This document shows positions 10,621-19,691 of a stretch of DNA of 27,440 nucleotides, piece by piece (within the stretch, counting starts at the first letter, position 1; each line of letters starts with the position of its first letter). Below the pieces are notes generated by a model. That model was not told the origin of the DNA and searched no databases. It worked only from the letters and a program-made list of their open reading frames with translations. The stretch is from Zygnema cylindricum (lineage: Eukaryota; Streptophyta; Zygnematophyceae; Zygnematales; Zygnemataceae): assembly GCA_037447655.1 (NCBI GenBank), contig JBBHKE010001142.1, positions 50,001 to 77,440 of the forward strand, read 5' to 3'. The position numbers were made by a program, and so were the translations under genes.

Positions 10621-11246
10621 GGCATGACACGCTATATAATGAAAATAGTATAATACAGTATTTAATAACGTAATATAGTATGCGTACTATATATTTTTAT
10701 AGTTATCGCCGATATGGAATTTGTTGGTCTCGGACCGATATATCGGTACCTCTGACCGTTCGATAACCGATAACTATCGGTATCGGTGTTATCGCGATAA
10801 GTTTTTTACCGATACACAACACTATAATTTGGGAACAGCAAAAATGGAATATTTTTCGTACGATTATACACATTTAATATGTGTATCCAAACAAAATATT
10901 AAAAATCGAACGCCATCGCGAATTTTAAATATCCGTACATACTATGCTAATTTACAAGTCAGACTAATCCCGTTTTTTTGAGCGCACGTTCCTATGCGTG
11001 CGCGTCTGATTAAAATCATTTTTCTAAAATTTTCACTTGAAAAGATACATTTATGTACGGTCTGACATCGACCGTACACCACACTATTTCAATTTTATTG
11101 TACTTTCGGGCTTTACGCCATTTTGTACGTTACCTTAATTAACGTCAAGGAAAAAATAAAATCATGTATCGTATTTGGAAAAAAAATCAAAATTTTAAGA
11201 ACCCAAATTATAGTTATTAACACTAATAACGATTCGCGGAGTACTG

Positions 11247-11752
11247 TACACCGCGAATCATAATTAGAGTAAAGAAAAAATTAGAGTAAAAAAAGAGAAA
11301 AAAATAATTAGAGTTATGAACTCTAATTTGTGTGATATAACTATTTCAAAATGGAATTTAACTCTAATTTATTTAAGTACTCTTATTTGGCGCGCTGAAT
11401 ATCTTAACTGTAAATTAGGTATTCGTACAGAATCTGACAAAACGTACAGTTTATTGTCACTATGACGTTTGCACTACGTGGTTTGTTAAAACGCAATTAC
11501 ATGATAACGTCATGTATTAAATCACCATTTGTACTTTTTTACTTAATAAAGTACAATTTTGCACAGTTTGACACCGACCATACGCCACACTATTTCAAAC
11601 GACACTGTAAGAGAGATATTAACGCTCAATCAAACAGTACGTTAAATAACGTAATGAATAATTTAGAACAATGTACTCTATAAATGGTGATAGAGTCAAA
11701 ATTTAGGGTGACATAATTAGCGTATATTACTCTAATTACGATTCGCGGTGTA
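11247..11752. mobile_element. Element B: TA-flanked inverted-repeat element, 506 bp
   Basis: The left end reads TACACCGCGAATCATAATTA and the inverted right end TACACCGCGAATCGTAATTA, 19 of 20 identical. The outer TA on each side may be the target duplication. An internal block near 11568-11600 (CACACTATTTCAA with GACACCGACC) matches element A at the same distance from the right end, so A and B are relatives. The 73-codon plus-strand frame inside does not look like a protein. Non-autonomous. Confidence 0.7.
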
Positions 11753-11760
11753 CTGTACAT

Positions 11761-12299
11761 CGCCAATCGCTATTAGCGTAATGAACTCTAATTCCATCCC
11801 GCTTTTTTTTTTCCAAATTCTCAAAAAGCATAACTTATTCCGTTTTTTCCTTTAACCATTTAGGGTTATTTTCAAAGTACCGTACAAAATGAAAGTACGT
11901 TGTCGTTTAAATAATGTGGTGTACGATCAGTGTCTGACCGTACAAAATCGTAGCTGTAGGACTATGTTTGCTTCTCGATCGCGTTCATTTTCCAAATCTC
12001 CCATTTTTGCGACCAAACCTCCTTAATCTTGGAAATTACGGAGGAGTCGACGGGTTGCACGAGGTGAGTCGCGCACGGAGGGAAGAAGTGGACAATGGTC
12101 CTCTTGGCGAGTAAAACTCGGCTCAACTACTCAAAATTATTGTGCCCGCCACAATTGTTGAGGAAGATTATTTTCTCACGTCCATCACGGTCTCCTTGGT
12201 AAGACCTAGGCTCTTCTATCCATTGCGGGAATACGGTTTTATCATTCCACCCATTAGGGCTGGTTCGGTATCAAACTCCTACAATTGAAAAAAATCAAG
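11761..12299. other. Left subterminal region of element C, no gene
   Basis: AT-rich sequence with several GTAC words and the family-specific subterminal block near 11905-11945. No coding frame is seen. Confidence 0.5.
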
Positions 12300-12432
12300 G
12301 ATAGGGGGAGGGAGTGAGTTACATGAGGGGGAGAGATAGAGGGAGAGGGAGGTGGCCGAGAGGGCGGGGAGAGGGAGAGATAATGAGTGAGGAGGGGAGA
12401 GGAGTGAGGGGGAAAAGGATGAGGAGGAAGCT
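12300..12432. repeat. Purine-rich low-complexity tract (GGGAGA type)
   Basis: About 130 bp of almost only A and G, built from GGGAGAGG-like words. A plus-strand frame across it is Arg/Gly/Glu-rich and is a composition artefact. Confidence 0.75.
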
Positions 12433-12479
12433 ATCTTCACACAAACTGACTCATATTCAGAACACCTTTCTTGCGCAGA

Positions 12480-12526
12480 CTGCTATAGCTGCTATGACTG
12501 CTATGACTGCTATGACTGCTATGATC
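12480..12526. repeat. 9-bp tandem repeat TGCTATGAC, about four units
   Basis: After one diverged unit (TGCTATAGC), the unit TGCTATGAC repeats in register. The array lies just downstream, in minus-strand terms, of the DDE-like coding fragment. Confidence 0.88.
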
Positions 12527-12547
12527 TGTCAGCGCAGCTGTGATATT

Positions 12548-12692
12548 AGAGCAGCGCAGCTGCGATGTCAGATCAGAGCACCATAGCAGCATAGCAACAA
12601 GTGTAGAGTGCTCAAGGTTTCTAGCTGCGATGTCAGACTTAGCGCAGCATGGCAACATAGCAGCAAGATATAGAGAGAACTTAAGGTTTCCA
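12548..12692. repeat. Two diverged copies of a roughly 70-bp segment
   Basis: Both halves run GCGATGTCAGA, then a CATAGCAGCA-like segment, then AGAGTGCTCAAGGTTTC or AGAGAACTTAAGGTTTC. The second copy abuts the point where the DDE-like frame loses its similarity, so the duplication may mark an insertion or an intron edge. Confidence 0.6.
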
Positions 12693-12693
12693 A

Positions 12694-12849
12694 AACAACA
12701 AATGTCATTGACTCTCCACAGCCCGCAATGTTGGCGTATTTGTTGACCCCGTCGCCGCGAAAGCCAAAAGTTTTTTTGTTGTCCGTATTTACAATTACAT
12801 GGGTCTCGTCCATGTTTTCCACCAAATCCTCGTTGAAACGACCTATTAT
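12694..12849 (-). pseudogene. DDE-type (pogo/Tc1-mariner-like) transposase fragment
   Basis: A 52-codon piece beginning IIGRFNEDLVENMDETHV and ending GCGESMTFVV. The phrase ENMDETH followed by a FGFRGD-like strand is characteristic of DDE endonucleases of the pogo/CENP-B type, where the Asp of MDET is a catalytic metal ligand. I recognise the pattern but cannot search for it. The frame enters at a possible acceptor near 12850 (TTTTGGAG) and decays into the duplicated sequence at 12692. The second Asp and third acidic residue are not seen, so this is a remnant. Its position inside element C suggests it is what is left of that element's transposase. Confidence 0.55.
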
Positions 12850-12883
12850 CCTCCAAAAAAAATGAAAAAACAATAGAAAACAA

Positions 12884-13610
12884 AACACAAGTAACTTTAA
12901 TGAAAGGGGCAACAATGTTGGTTTACATTTTTGTCATCTTTAAAAGTTGAGGGGGTTACTAAGACACAAATATTTTTTTTACACTTGTTACCCTCAACAA
13001 GCACGGAAAAGAAACAAAATGAAAAACTTCATCTGAAAAAAAACAAAAAAGGGAAATAAATTACGAGGCTCACCCGAAAAAAATCCTCTTTTTAATACGC
13101 CCATGTGTTATGCCACTGTTCTCTCTATGTATTCCTCCTTCTCTGGACTTAATTGTAGTTTGCCCTTTTGTGCTCGGGCGGCAATGTTATGTTTTTCGTA
13201 AAAGAGTTAAATCCAACGTTGAGTGTTTGTAATCTCGATCTCTTCACCATTGTCGTCGATAAATTCCGGCGCGCTATCTTTCTTCATTTCGGCAATGATA
13301 TAATTTGCCATTTTTCCCACAATGATAGTCGACATTTTCATGCCCGCCTTTTAGAATTGGTAGAATTCGTCCACTTAGTCCTTGTGAACCTTCACCACCC
13401 ACGGTAACTCCTTCCTACCCCTTCCCGATAACGCATTCGTTAACGCCACGCTTCTCTTTGCAGAAGCCGAAGAAGATAGGGTGAGAGTAGTTTCCCTTAT
13501 CTTTTTTAGTACCGATACCCCTTATACCCACAACCGCCTTACCTTCTGGTATGTTGCAATTAGACTAAGAAAAGGAAAAAAAAATGTGAGTGAAGATATA
13601 CATAAAAAGC
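12884..13610. other. Stretch without recognisable coding content in element C
   Basis: AT-rich sequence with A and T runs, probably intron or decayed coding sequence between the DDE-like piece and the coiled-coil piece upstream of it on the minus strand. Nothing is confidently readable. Confidence 0.4.
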
Positions 13611-13635
13611 GTCAAACAATACAAATTGAGAATTT

Positions 13636-13850
13636 TTTCAGCAACGAGGATTTGTCGTCGCTAATTCAGCGACGAGCAGCTTTCATCACTGAATATTCGG
13701 TGGTTTAGCAACCACCGCTAGTCGTTGCTGTAAAATATAAACTCTGGGAGAGTTATAGCTCAGCGACGAATGGAATTCGTCACGGCTTAGCGACAAGTCA
13801 AATTCGTCATTGGTTTACCGATAAGACGCTATCGTCGCTATGTTCAACAA
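13636..13850. repeat. Cluster of CGTCGCT / AGCGACG words in both orientations
   Basis: GTCGTCGCTAATTCAGCGACGA is followed by CAGCGACGAATGG, TTAGCGACAAG and ATCGTCGCTATG, with related TCGTTGC and CAACGA words. Several units are inverted relative to each other and can form hairpins. Such clusters are typical of transposase-binding subterminal regions, for example in CACTA elements, but no CACTA terminus was found here. Confidence 0.6.
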
Positions 13851-13966
13851 ACAGGACAAGGTAAAAAAAAAATGTGAGTGGGTGGGTTAGCGAAGACAAG
13901 CGAAAAATAGAAGGAACAATGAATAATTTTGGAAATCACAAACATACCGATTACCGCAAATTTTTT

Positions 13967-14112
13967 TGAAACAACTCCCGTGTGAGCCTCGTCACTTGTT
14001 TTTTTTGGGCGGCCAATTGGTGAGTGAGTGCCTCAATTATTTGTGGTAAATCCTTTTCTCTCGGTGGTGGATGGGGGGTAATTGGACGACGAACCCTTGG
14101 GATTTCGCATAG
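13967..14112 (-). pseudogene. Coiled-coil-like coding piece of element C
   Basis: A minus-strand frame reads from about PRVRRPITPHPPPREKDL to DLPQIIEALTHQLAAQKK and then LTRELFQKNLR, ending at a possible donor (TTGCG|GTAATC). The Leu/Ile spacing after the Pro-rich stretch suggests an amphipathic coiled coil. I do not recognise the family. It lies upstream, in coding direction, of the DDE-like fragment and may be an exon of the same decayed gene. Confidence 0.4.
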
Positions 14113-14584
14113 ACGACGTCATCTCACTTCAATATTTCGGAACTTATGTAGTACCGAGGTACGAGCCGCTCCGAGAGCCATTACCTTGGCAATTTTTTGA
14201 CAATATTTGAGGATGGTGTATAGTTGGAGGTCTCACGGATGGTGAAGCCGCAATAACTTGGGAACATTCACCCGAAAACCGGGGTCGTCGTGAACAAACC
14301 ATGTTAGCGGTGGATCCGCTGGATCGAATTGCCGTATGTGTGGGCAAACGTTGAGCCTCTGTCGTCACCCGCGATGAAAAGGCAAGTCGGATGAGTGGGG
14401 ACATCCGAGGGGGATGTCGAAAATTCTTTGACGCGGATTTTCTCTCGGGTTTAGGGAGCGTGGTTCACCATACCTCCAATGTTCCGGCCATTCGGCAACC
14501 GGAATATAATGCTCGGCCTGAGGCACAAAACTGTCCATTTTCTCCCCTCCCGTGGGAGAAGGAAAAAACTAATTCGGATCCTCA

Positions 14585-14880
14585 ACTCGGTATAGAGCTT
14601 GAGGACCCGGATTACCCAATACAATGCCTCTCTCCCTATTCGGTGTGGGAGGCGCCTCGAACACGTCGTCATCATTGTCGTATTCATCCTCTCGTTGTCG
14701 TCACTCGCTATCCGGACTTTGCTCGTCCTTGTTGGCGGGCTCATCCACATCTTTCCATACCCCAATACCCGTGGGTTATTCTATTTTGGGGGTATGCTTG
14801 CCATCCGACGGTTTTTTCCCATCCACAATGCACTCGTCACTACACGAAGTTGAGGGGACATAATCCTCGTCGTTCCAATG
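14585..14880 (-). pseudogene. Acidic, stop-interrupted coding remnant of element C
   Basis: One minus-strand frame reads HWNDEDYVPSTSCSDECIVD, GKKPSDGKHTPKIE, stop, GVWKDVDEPANKDEQSPDSE, stop, then EDEYDNDDDVFEAPPTPNRE and GIVLGNPGPQALYRVEDPN before a further stop. The long acidic but varied composition over about 95 codons, broken only by point stops, is what a decaying gene looks like. Overlapping frames on both strands are shadows. Function unknown; presumed part of the transposon gene. Confidence 0.42.
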
Positions 14881-14939
14881 ACTAATTTTCCATTTTTTAA
14901 TTTTATTTCACTCCTCTTCTCTAACGTTTTCTGTGCCTC

Positions 14940-15245
14940 ATTCCCGCTCCCCTTCTCCCTCCCATCAAAAACCATATTTTTCTTTTTTATCCTCCTCCTC
15001 ATCCTCTCTACTTCTCTCCCCCTCCTCAACCGTCGCCATTTTTCCCCCACCTTCTTCACCTAATGCCGCCTCGCCCCCCCCCCCCCTCCCCACTCAATGT
15101 ATTGTTTTCCCTTCCCACCTCACCTTTTTCCTCCTCCTCCCTCTCATCAAAAACCCTATTTTTCATTTTTATCCTCCTCCTCCTCTATACTCCTCCCCTC
15201 GCCTCACGTCTCTCCCCCTCCTCAACGGTCACCTTTTTTTCCCTT
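14940..15245. repeat. Pyrimidine-rich tract with a 182-bp direct duplication
   Basis: CATCAAAAACC plus a TATTTTTC...TTATCCTCCTCCTC run occurs at 14963 and again at 15145, followed in both copies by CTCTCCCCCTCCTCAAC. A run of 14 C stands near 15076. Read on the minus strand the tract would give Glu-rich sequence adjoining the acidic remnant, so it may be an expanded part of that gene. The several plus-strand frames here are Ser/Pro/Phe-rich artefacts. Confidence 0.7.
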
Positions 15246-15413
15246 TTTTTTTCACCATCTACATCCTCCTCCCTACTCACCTCAACAGATGCACCTTTTT
15301 CCTTCCGTTCCCTCTTTCCTCCTCATCCAATGGCTAACCGGGTTGCCGCCTCCCGTTGCCTCGCTAAATCTTCCGCGGTCGCCGTAACAAGGGGAGGACA
15401 AAAACGACGATAG

Positions 15414-16195
15414 GTCATCACAGTACGTGGTCGCCTGCTTTGCTCGCTCCTGCCCTCCATAGAGAATCTTCAAAGACGCGTGTAAAAAAAATGAAGAAGA
15501 CTCGGCTACGAAGAGTGGAGGAAAAACAAAATGAAAATACCTAAAATGTCTTTTCATTAAAGGTACATACCAATGTAAGATATTATTAACTTCTTTCGAG
15601 GGGTACTTACATTATGTATGGCACATATTAACTTCGTCGCCTCCGCGATGCATTCGGCTATTTTAATGGTAGGGCGAGGAAACGAAACAATGCGTTTCAC
15701 GTTTCATTTACTACGCAATTTCAATATTGGGTGTCGTCGCCTGTTCGACGTTTCTCAGACGTTACGTTTAATTGACGGCTACACATTAAATGCATTTTTT
15801 TTTGGAAAATCTCAGCGTTGAGGCGACGACGCATTCTCGTCGCCTTTTTGATTTCTCCAATATTTGCCAACGCTCCAATGTAGTAGCTTTTCGTTCACCA
15901 CATTCAGGCGAATCAACTTTGTCGTCGTATGTCTATTGGTTTAAACTCATAGTAAAAATCGTCATGAGAGGCAACTTCCCCCTATTGGACGACGTTGCAC
16001 AACCACCCATCATAACAACACGATGAGGGGGGGGGGGACTAATAGGGCATACACAAACATACAATATGAGAGAGAAATAATCAAATATAAAATATTCAAT
16101 ATGTCAAATTAAATTAGAAACAATGGGAGCTAGCGACAGAGAAATTAGGCAACTAAGGTTAACTATATGAAGGTAAGGAGGAATAGTAAAAACTC
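15414..16195. other. Decayed sequence in element C without a clear gene
   Basis: A minus-strand frame around 15830-15940 (DDKVDSPECGERKATTLERW) is weakly protein-like. A run of 13 G lies near 16026. No family is recognised. Confidence 0.35.
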
Positions 16196-16204
16196 TTACT
16201 TGTA

Positions 16205-16578
16205 CCATACACCCACGTAAAATGTTGCTGATAATTTTTCATAGTCCCCAAGACGAGCCCTTCCTTTCCATTCTTATGAAAATCAGCGATCATCCAAATG
16301 GTTTCTCAAAGACAAGTAATCTTCGTTGAAACTTGCTCAATTTTTTGGTTCGACATTGGGACGTTCCCGTTTTTATCACACGGTGAGTCTAATTCTCCGG
16401 TAGGAGCGCCTTCCACGAGGAGGTCCACGTTGGGTGATCCCATTTTTTCACTCGGTGGGTCAGGTTTTTGGGTTTTGCTACAGTCTATGTCATCTTCGGT
16501 AAAAGGTGGCAAAAATTTAGCCCTAACTATGGTTTTCGACGCAAAAAAAATTATAATGTAGGAAGTAATGGGCCACAT
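16205..16578 (-). pseudogene. Frameshifted coding remnant, unknown protein, element C
   Basis: One minus-strand frame carries AKFLPPFTEDDIDCSKTQ followed by PDPPSEKMGSPNVDLLVEG and stops at 16306. A shift of one base lets it continue as TIWMIADFHKNGKEGLVLG and MKNYQQHFTWVYGT, ending near a possible donor at about 16205. The amino-acid mixture is plausibly proteinaceous and the break is a single frameshift. I do not recognise a domain. Confidence 0.4.
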
Positions 16579-16771
16579 ATTTGCAATAATAAAGTAAACG
16601 TTTTGGCAAAAAAAGGATACAAGGGAAATAATAAGGATACAAAAGCCAAGGTAAATGGAGAATGTGGAAAAATAGTGCCATTGTTGGAGTGAGTGCTTAA
16701 TATATATATATCAAGTAAAAATAAAGAATTAGGACAAGAAGTAGGGAAACCTTTCCCCAAACTTTCAAAGT

Positions 16772-17125
16772 TCAAAATTTGTTTTTTTTTTTCACGCCAT
16801 TATTTGTAATTTGAATAATCCAAATTTTCTGACGACACAGAGAAAGCGGGAAAGTTATAAAATTTGCGTCAATTTTTGGGAGAGGGAGTATGCACGTGGT
16901 AAGGCGATGGACGATTTTCATGAAAGAGCCAGAATAAGTGCTTGCTGCTAATTGAATGTACGCATCGTTTTTGGAATGGTGGCGGGTATGACAGGCGGTT
17001 TGTGTCACATCGTGCTGGAGCCGTAATGTTTGCGTGGATATGAAATTGTCCACTTGTAATCTTGGGCGACCAATCACATTATGCTTGAGACGAGGTGGTT
17101 GTTGAGATTGTACATTTTGGACCAA
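16772..17125 (-). CDS. 117-codon frame, possible N-terminal exon of element C's gene
   Basis: This is the longest frame starting with ATG on this strand within element C. It begins MVQNVQSQQPPRLKHNVIGR and continues with a basic, Gln/His-rich, varied composition. The last third becomes low-complexity (VKKKNKF), so a splice donor before the stop is likely. It is the first of the string of minus-strand pieces running to 12694. No family is recognised; the assignment rests on position and strand only. Confidence 0.3.
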   Translation of the reverse strand: MVQNVQSQQPPRLKHNVIGRPRLQVDNFISTQTLRLQHDVTQTACHTRHHSKNDAYIQLAASTYSGSFMKIVHRLTTCILPLPKIDANFITFPLSLCRQKIWIIQITNNGVKKKNKF

Positions 17126-17428
17126 TTTAAAATAAGCCTTTATTGTAATACATTATAACATTAACGTTAATACTGGTCACAAGCCGAAAAGACGAATGGG
17201 AGTGCAACCTTTTTAGAGTTACGACACATATTAGCATTTATTCACTCTAATAAAATAAAGCATCGGAACATTATTAGCGTTAAAAACCTTTAGTAAAGTA
17301 CAATATCAAAGTACAACGGACAAACGACCATCTTTTTCGACAACAAGGGTTGCGTAAACGTTACAACCGTATAAATTAAATATCTCACAACTGAAAAAAA
17401 ATACAGGCTTTACGGCATAGCGTTGACG
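17126..17428. other. Non-coding stretch between the element C frame and the copia LTR
   Basis: AT-rich, with scattered TTAACGTTAA and TATTAGCGTTAA words that resemble the inner part of the A-D family ends. They may be subterminal repeats or remains of another copy. No gene is seen. Confidence 0.45.
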
Positions 17429-17433
17429 CTTAA

Positions 17434-18428
17434 TGTAATTCTGTATCCCCTATTGGACTACAGAATTCAGGAAGCCTCTAAGCAGTTTTTGACTGACTCA
17501 CTTTCAAGTAAAACCGCTGCTACCTAAGAAGGCAGAAAGACGCTCTGACTGCACCTCGTTTAGTTTAGACTCCTTTGAGGTGTTAGCAAAAAAAATTATA
17601 GATAACGCCTAACCAGACGATAAGTTATGAAGTGGCAAAGATGCCAAGATTTATAGAAGCTCATTGGGAGAGAGGCGGCTACCTCCTAAATATTCTAAGT
17701 GCTAAACCCTTCTCACAACCCCTATCTACTGAAGTACGCTCTAATAAAAAGGTTGTACAGTACAAGAAAGGTACCATGGTCGATGTCTTTTCTGTACGTC
17801 TTGTGTACGATATTGTTATGGAGTGGACGCCTATCTCTTTCGGACTTGTGCTCATGCTCTTGGAGATTCCCGTTTCCCAATGCTAGCTTACCACGTGGCA
17901 CCAGGTCATGTCATCTTCAAAAATCGCCGAAATGGCCATTTCGGGATCTTGGAGATAATACGTGCCGTCGGATCCCAACCAGCTTTTAATACTAGCCGTT
18001 TGAAATAAATGTCGGGTATATTTGTTTCGTGCGGGTTCGTGTTCGCACTATACTTTAACTTGTCCCTATATTCTTCATCTGTAATTTCGTTAATCGGATT
18101 AAAGTTCCTATCACTGTTTAAATAGAATTCAAACCCTATGTAGTTTAGCGCACTCCTACAACAGATCGGTTAGAGCTGACGGCTACGCCTCGCTCTGCCG
18201 GTCGGTGGTTCGAGTCCTGCCGGACTCACCTTTTTGTTGAGAGTGACTTATATCACTCTTTAGTCTTGCCTATGGAGCTGAGGCAGCCATGGCTCCACCA
18301 CCTTCTCTTCTTTTGAGTGACTGGAACAAATATGGGGGTTAGAGAGAGGAGGTGGAGGCAAGCTGCCTATGCTTTTCCGTTTGCTATTCTTACCTAGAAA
18401 ATACCCCCTAAATCTAATGATTTCAACA
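17434..18428 (-). repeat. 3' LTR of the copia element
   Basis: In element orientation it runs from TGTTGAAATCATTAG to ...CAGAATTACA, the TG...CA ends of LTRs with short TGT/ACA inverted termini. It aligns along its length with 22788-23766. A CACGTG box (17892-17897) and an antisense tRNA-like unit (18151-18235) are conserved in the other LTR. Confidence 0.95.
18151..18235 (+). other. tRNA-like sequence with A box, B box and T5, antisense in the 3' LTR
   Basis: TACAACAGATCGG (18157-18169) fits the A box apart from two positions and one extra base. GGTTCGAGTCC (18207-18217) is a perfect B box. The spacing is tRNA/SINE-like, and TTTTT at 18231-18235 could end Pol III transcription. The CCTGCCGGACTCACC end looks like a T-arm and acceptor strand, but the stems do not pair well, so it is not a functional tRNA. 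It lies on the strand opposite to the retrotransposon genes. Confidence 0.6.
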
Positions 18429-18441
18429 CTCTCTTTATTTT
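18429..18441 (-). other. Polypurine tract of the copia element
   Basis: On the element strand AAAATAAAGAGAG ends directly at the TGTTG start of the 3' LTR. This is the usual place and composition of the plus-strand primer site, although a T interrupts it. Confidence 0.8.
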
Positions 18442-18492
18442 CTAGTCTAACTTCAACTTCTCTTTTAGTCCACACTTTTCTCTACAATATTT

Positions 18493-18858
18493 TTACTTGG
18501 GAGAAGGCACAGGTTTGGTCATCATATCAGCCACCATCTCTCCATCGGACCTAAACACAAGATTCACCATTTTGTTTTCAACTTTTTCCTTCACAAAACT
18601 CAATTTTATGTCGATATGTTTAGCCTTAAAATGATGCTCTAGATTGGTTGCAATTGCAATGGCAGCATGATTATCACAAAAAACTTCATGCACTCCCTCT
18701 TTCATGTACCCCAGTTCTTGTAACAAAGATTGGACCCACATCAACTCTTTCACAGTAAAAACAAGAGGCCATGTACTCAGCCTCCATAGTGGACTAAGCA
18801 ACCACCTTTTATTGCTTACTACCCCAACAACAAGCACCTTCCCCCACATAGAACACAT
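18493..18858 (-). pseudogene. Copia RNase H domain remnant
   Basis: The frame contains CDNHAAIAIATN, then HFKAKHIDIKLSFVKEKV and GEMVADMMTKPV, the conserved end of copia polyproteins. The His usually found in the HFVRE-like motif is replaced by Leu/Ser, a probable inactivating change. The domain removes the RNA strand during reverse transcription. The frame is not continuous with the reverse transcriptase piece upstream. Confidence 0.9.
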
Positions 18859-19691
18859 ACCCGGAAGTGCTTCTTCTCATAGGTACATCCCCATAATTGG
18901 CATCACTCCAAGTAGTGATGTCATTGTGCTCCCCTTCCAAATGCAACCATAAATCTTTAGTTCCCACCAGATATCTCATGACTCTTTTGGGTGCCTACCA
19001 ATCTTTCTTCCTAAGATCATTTGGACTCCTATTGAGGACTCCAACTGCTGCTGCTATGTCCGACCTAATACAGTTCATAAAGTAGATTAAGCTTCCTACA
19101 ACCTGCCTGTAAGGAATAAACTTCATAAACTATCTCTCTTCTAGACTTAACTGATTATCTAAGATTATCACTCCTCCTTCTATACTTCCATCACTTACTT
19201 TTTTCAAATCCATGGGAGTGATAGGACTGTTTGTCTTTTCAATCTAGAATTTCTCAAGCATATTCCCTAAAACTTTTTTTTGAGAAAGTCTGATAATCTT
19301 TTCCCCCCTATCTCTTTCCATTTGAATTCCCAAAATGTATATTGCCTCCCCTAAATCTTTTATGTAAAATTTGCTTCTAATATCTTTCTTTTACTTATTG
19401 ATCTTTTCGATAAACTTACTTAACACCTGCAAATCATCCACAAAAATTGCAATGAAAATAACACCATTCTCATCCTCAAACATATAAATAGAATGGTCAA
19501 AACTGATCCAGATATATCCTTGATTGGTAACCGACTCATCTAATTTCTTATTCTATCGTCTAAGAGTCTGCTTCAGTCCATATAAGAACTTTTTAAGCCT
19601 GTAGACTTTGCTCTCTTCTCCTTCCTCCACAAACCCCTATGGTTGCCGCATGAAGATCTCTTCCTCTAGCTCACCATTGAGGAAGGCGGTC
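18859..19691 (-). pseudogene. Decayed 3' half of copia reverse transcriptase and connection region
   Basis: No long open frame remains, but pieces in shifting frames match expected motifs. At about 19425-19455 the minus strand reads IAIFVDDLQVL, containing the catalytic VDD. Other fragments resemble the Q-rich end of the RVT_2 domain. Multiple stops and shifts make the region non-functional. Confidence 0.75.

Larger units (their letters stand above)
9928..10824. mobile_element. Non-autonomous hAT-type element, 897 bp, with 8-bp target duplication
   Basis: The terminal inverted repeats are a perfect 19 bp: TAGTGTTGTGTATCGGTAA at 9928-9946 and its reverse complement at 10806-10824. Both sides are flanked by the same 8 bp, TAATTTGG, at 9920-9927 and 10825-10832. 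The 8-bp duplication and TAGTG-type ends are hallmarks of the hAT superfamily. Both subterminal zones are packed with CGATA/TATCG words (about 9955-10100 and 10705-10800), like the clustered transposase-binding sites of hAT elements. No transposase frame is present, so it must have been moved in trans. Confidence 0.9.
9795..11243. mobile_element. Element A: TA-flanked inverted-repeat transposon, split by a hAT insertion
   Basis: The left end reads TACACCACGAATCGTTATTA. The reverse complement of the right end reads TACTCCGCGAATCGTTATTA. The outermost TA on each side fits a TA target duplication (Tc1/mariner-like), but TA could also be part of the repeat. Removing the nested hAT and one duplication copy leaves about 544 bp, close to the 506 bp of neighbour B. 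A block about 180 bp inside the right end (GACATCGACCGTACACCACA) is shared with B. No transposase is encoded. Confidence 0.65.

Noticed and set aside
12314-12586. 90-codon plus-strand frame rich in Arg and Gly
   Set aside because: Runs through the purine tract and the 9-bp repeat; no protein-like region.
14933-15413. Several overlapping plus-strand frames of 96-134 codons
   Set aside because: Ser/Pro/Phe-only composition from a CT-rich duplicated tract.
17160-17300. TATTAGCGTTAA words as another element terminus
   Set aside because: They lack the outer TACACCG and have no partner, so only subterminal similarity is claimed.
18151-18235. Functional nuclear tRNA gene
   Set aside because: Acceptor and T stems do not pair properly, the anticodon arm is unclear, and the block is repeated in both LTRs.
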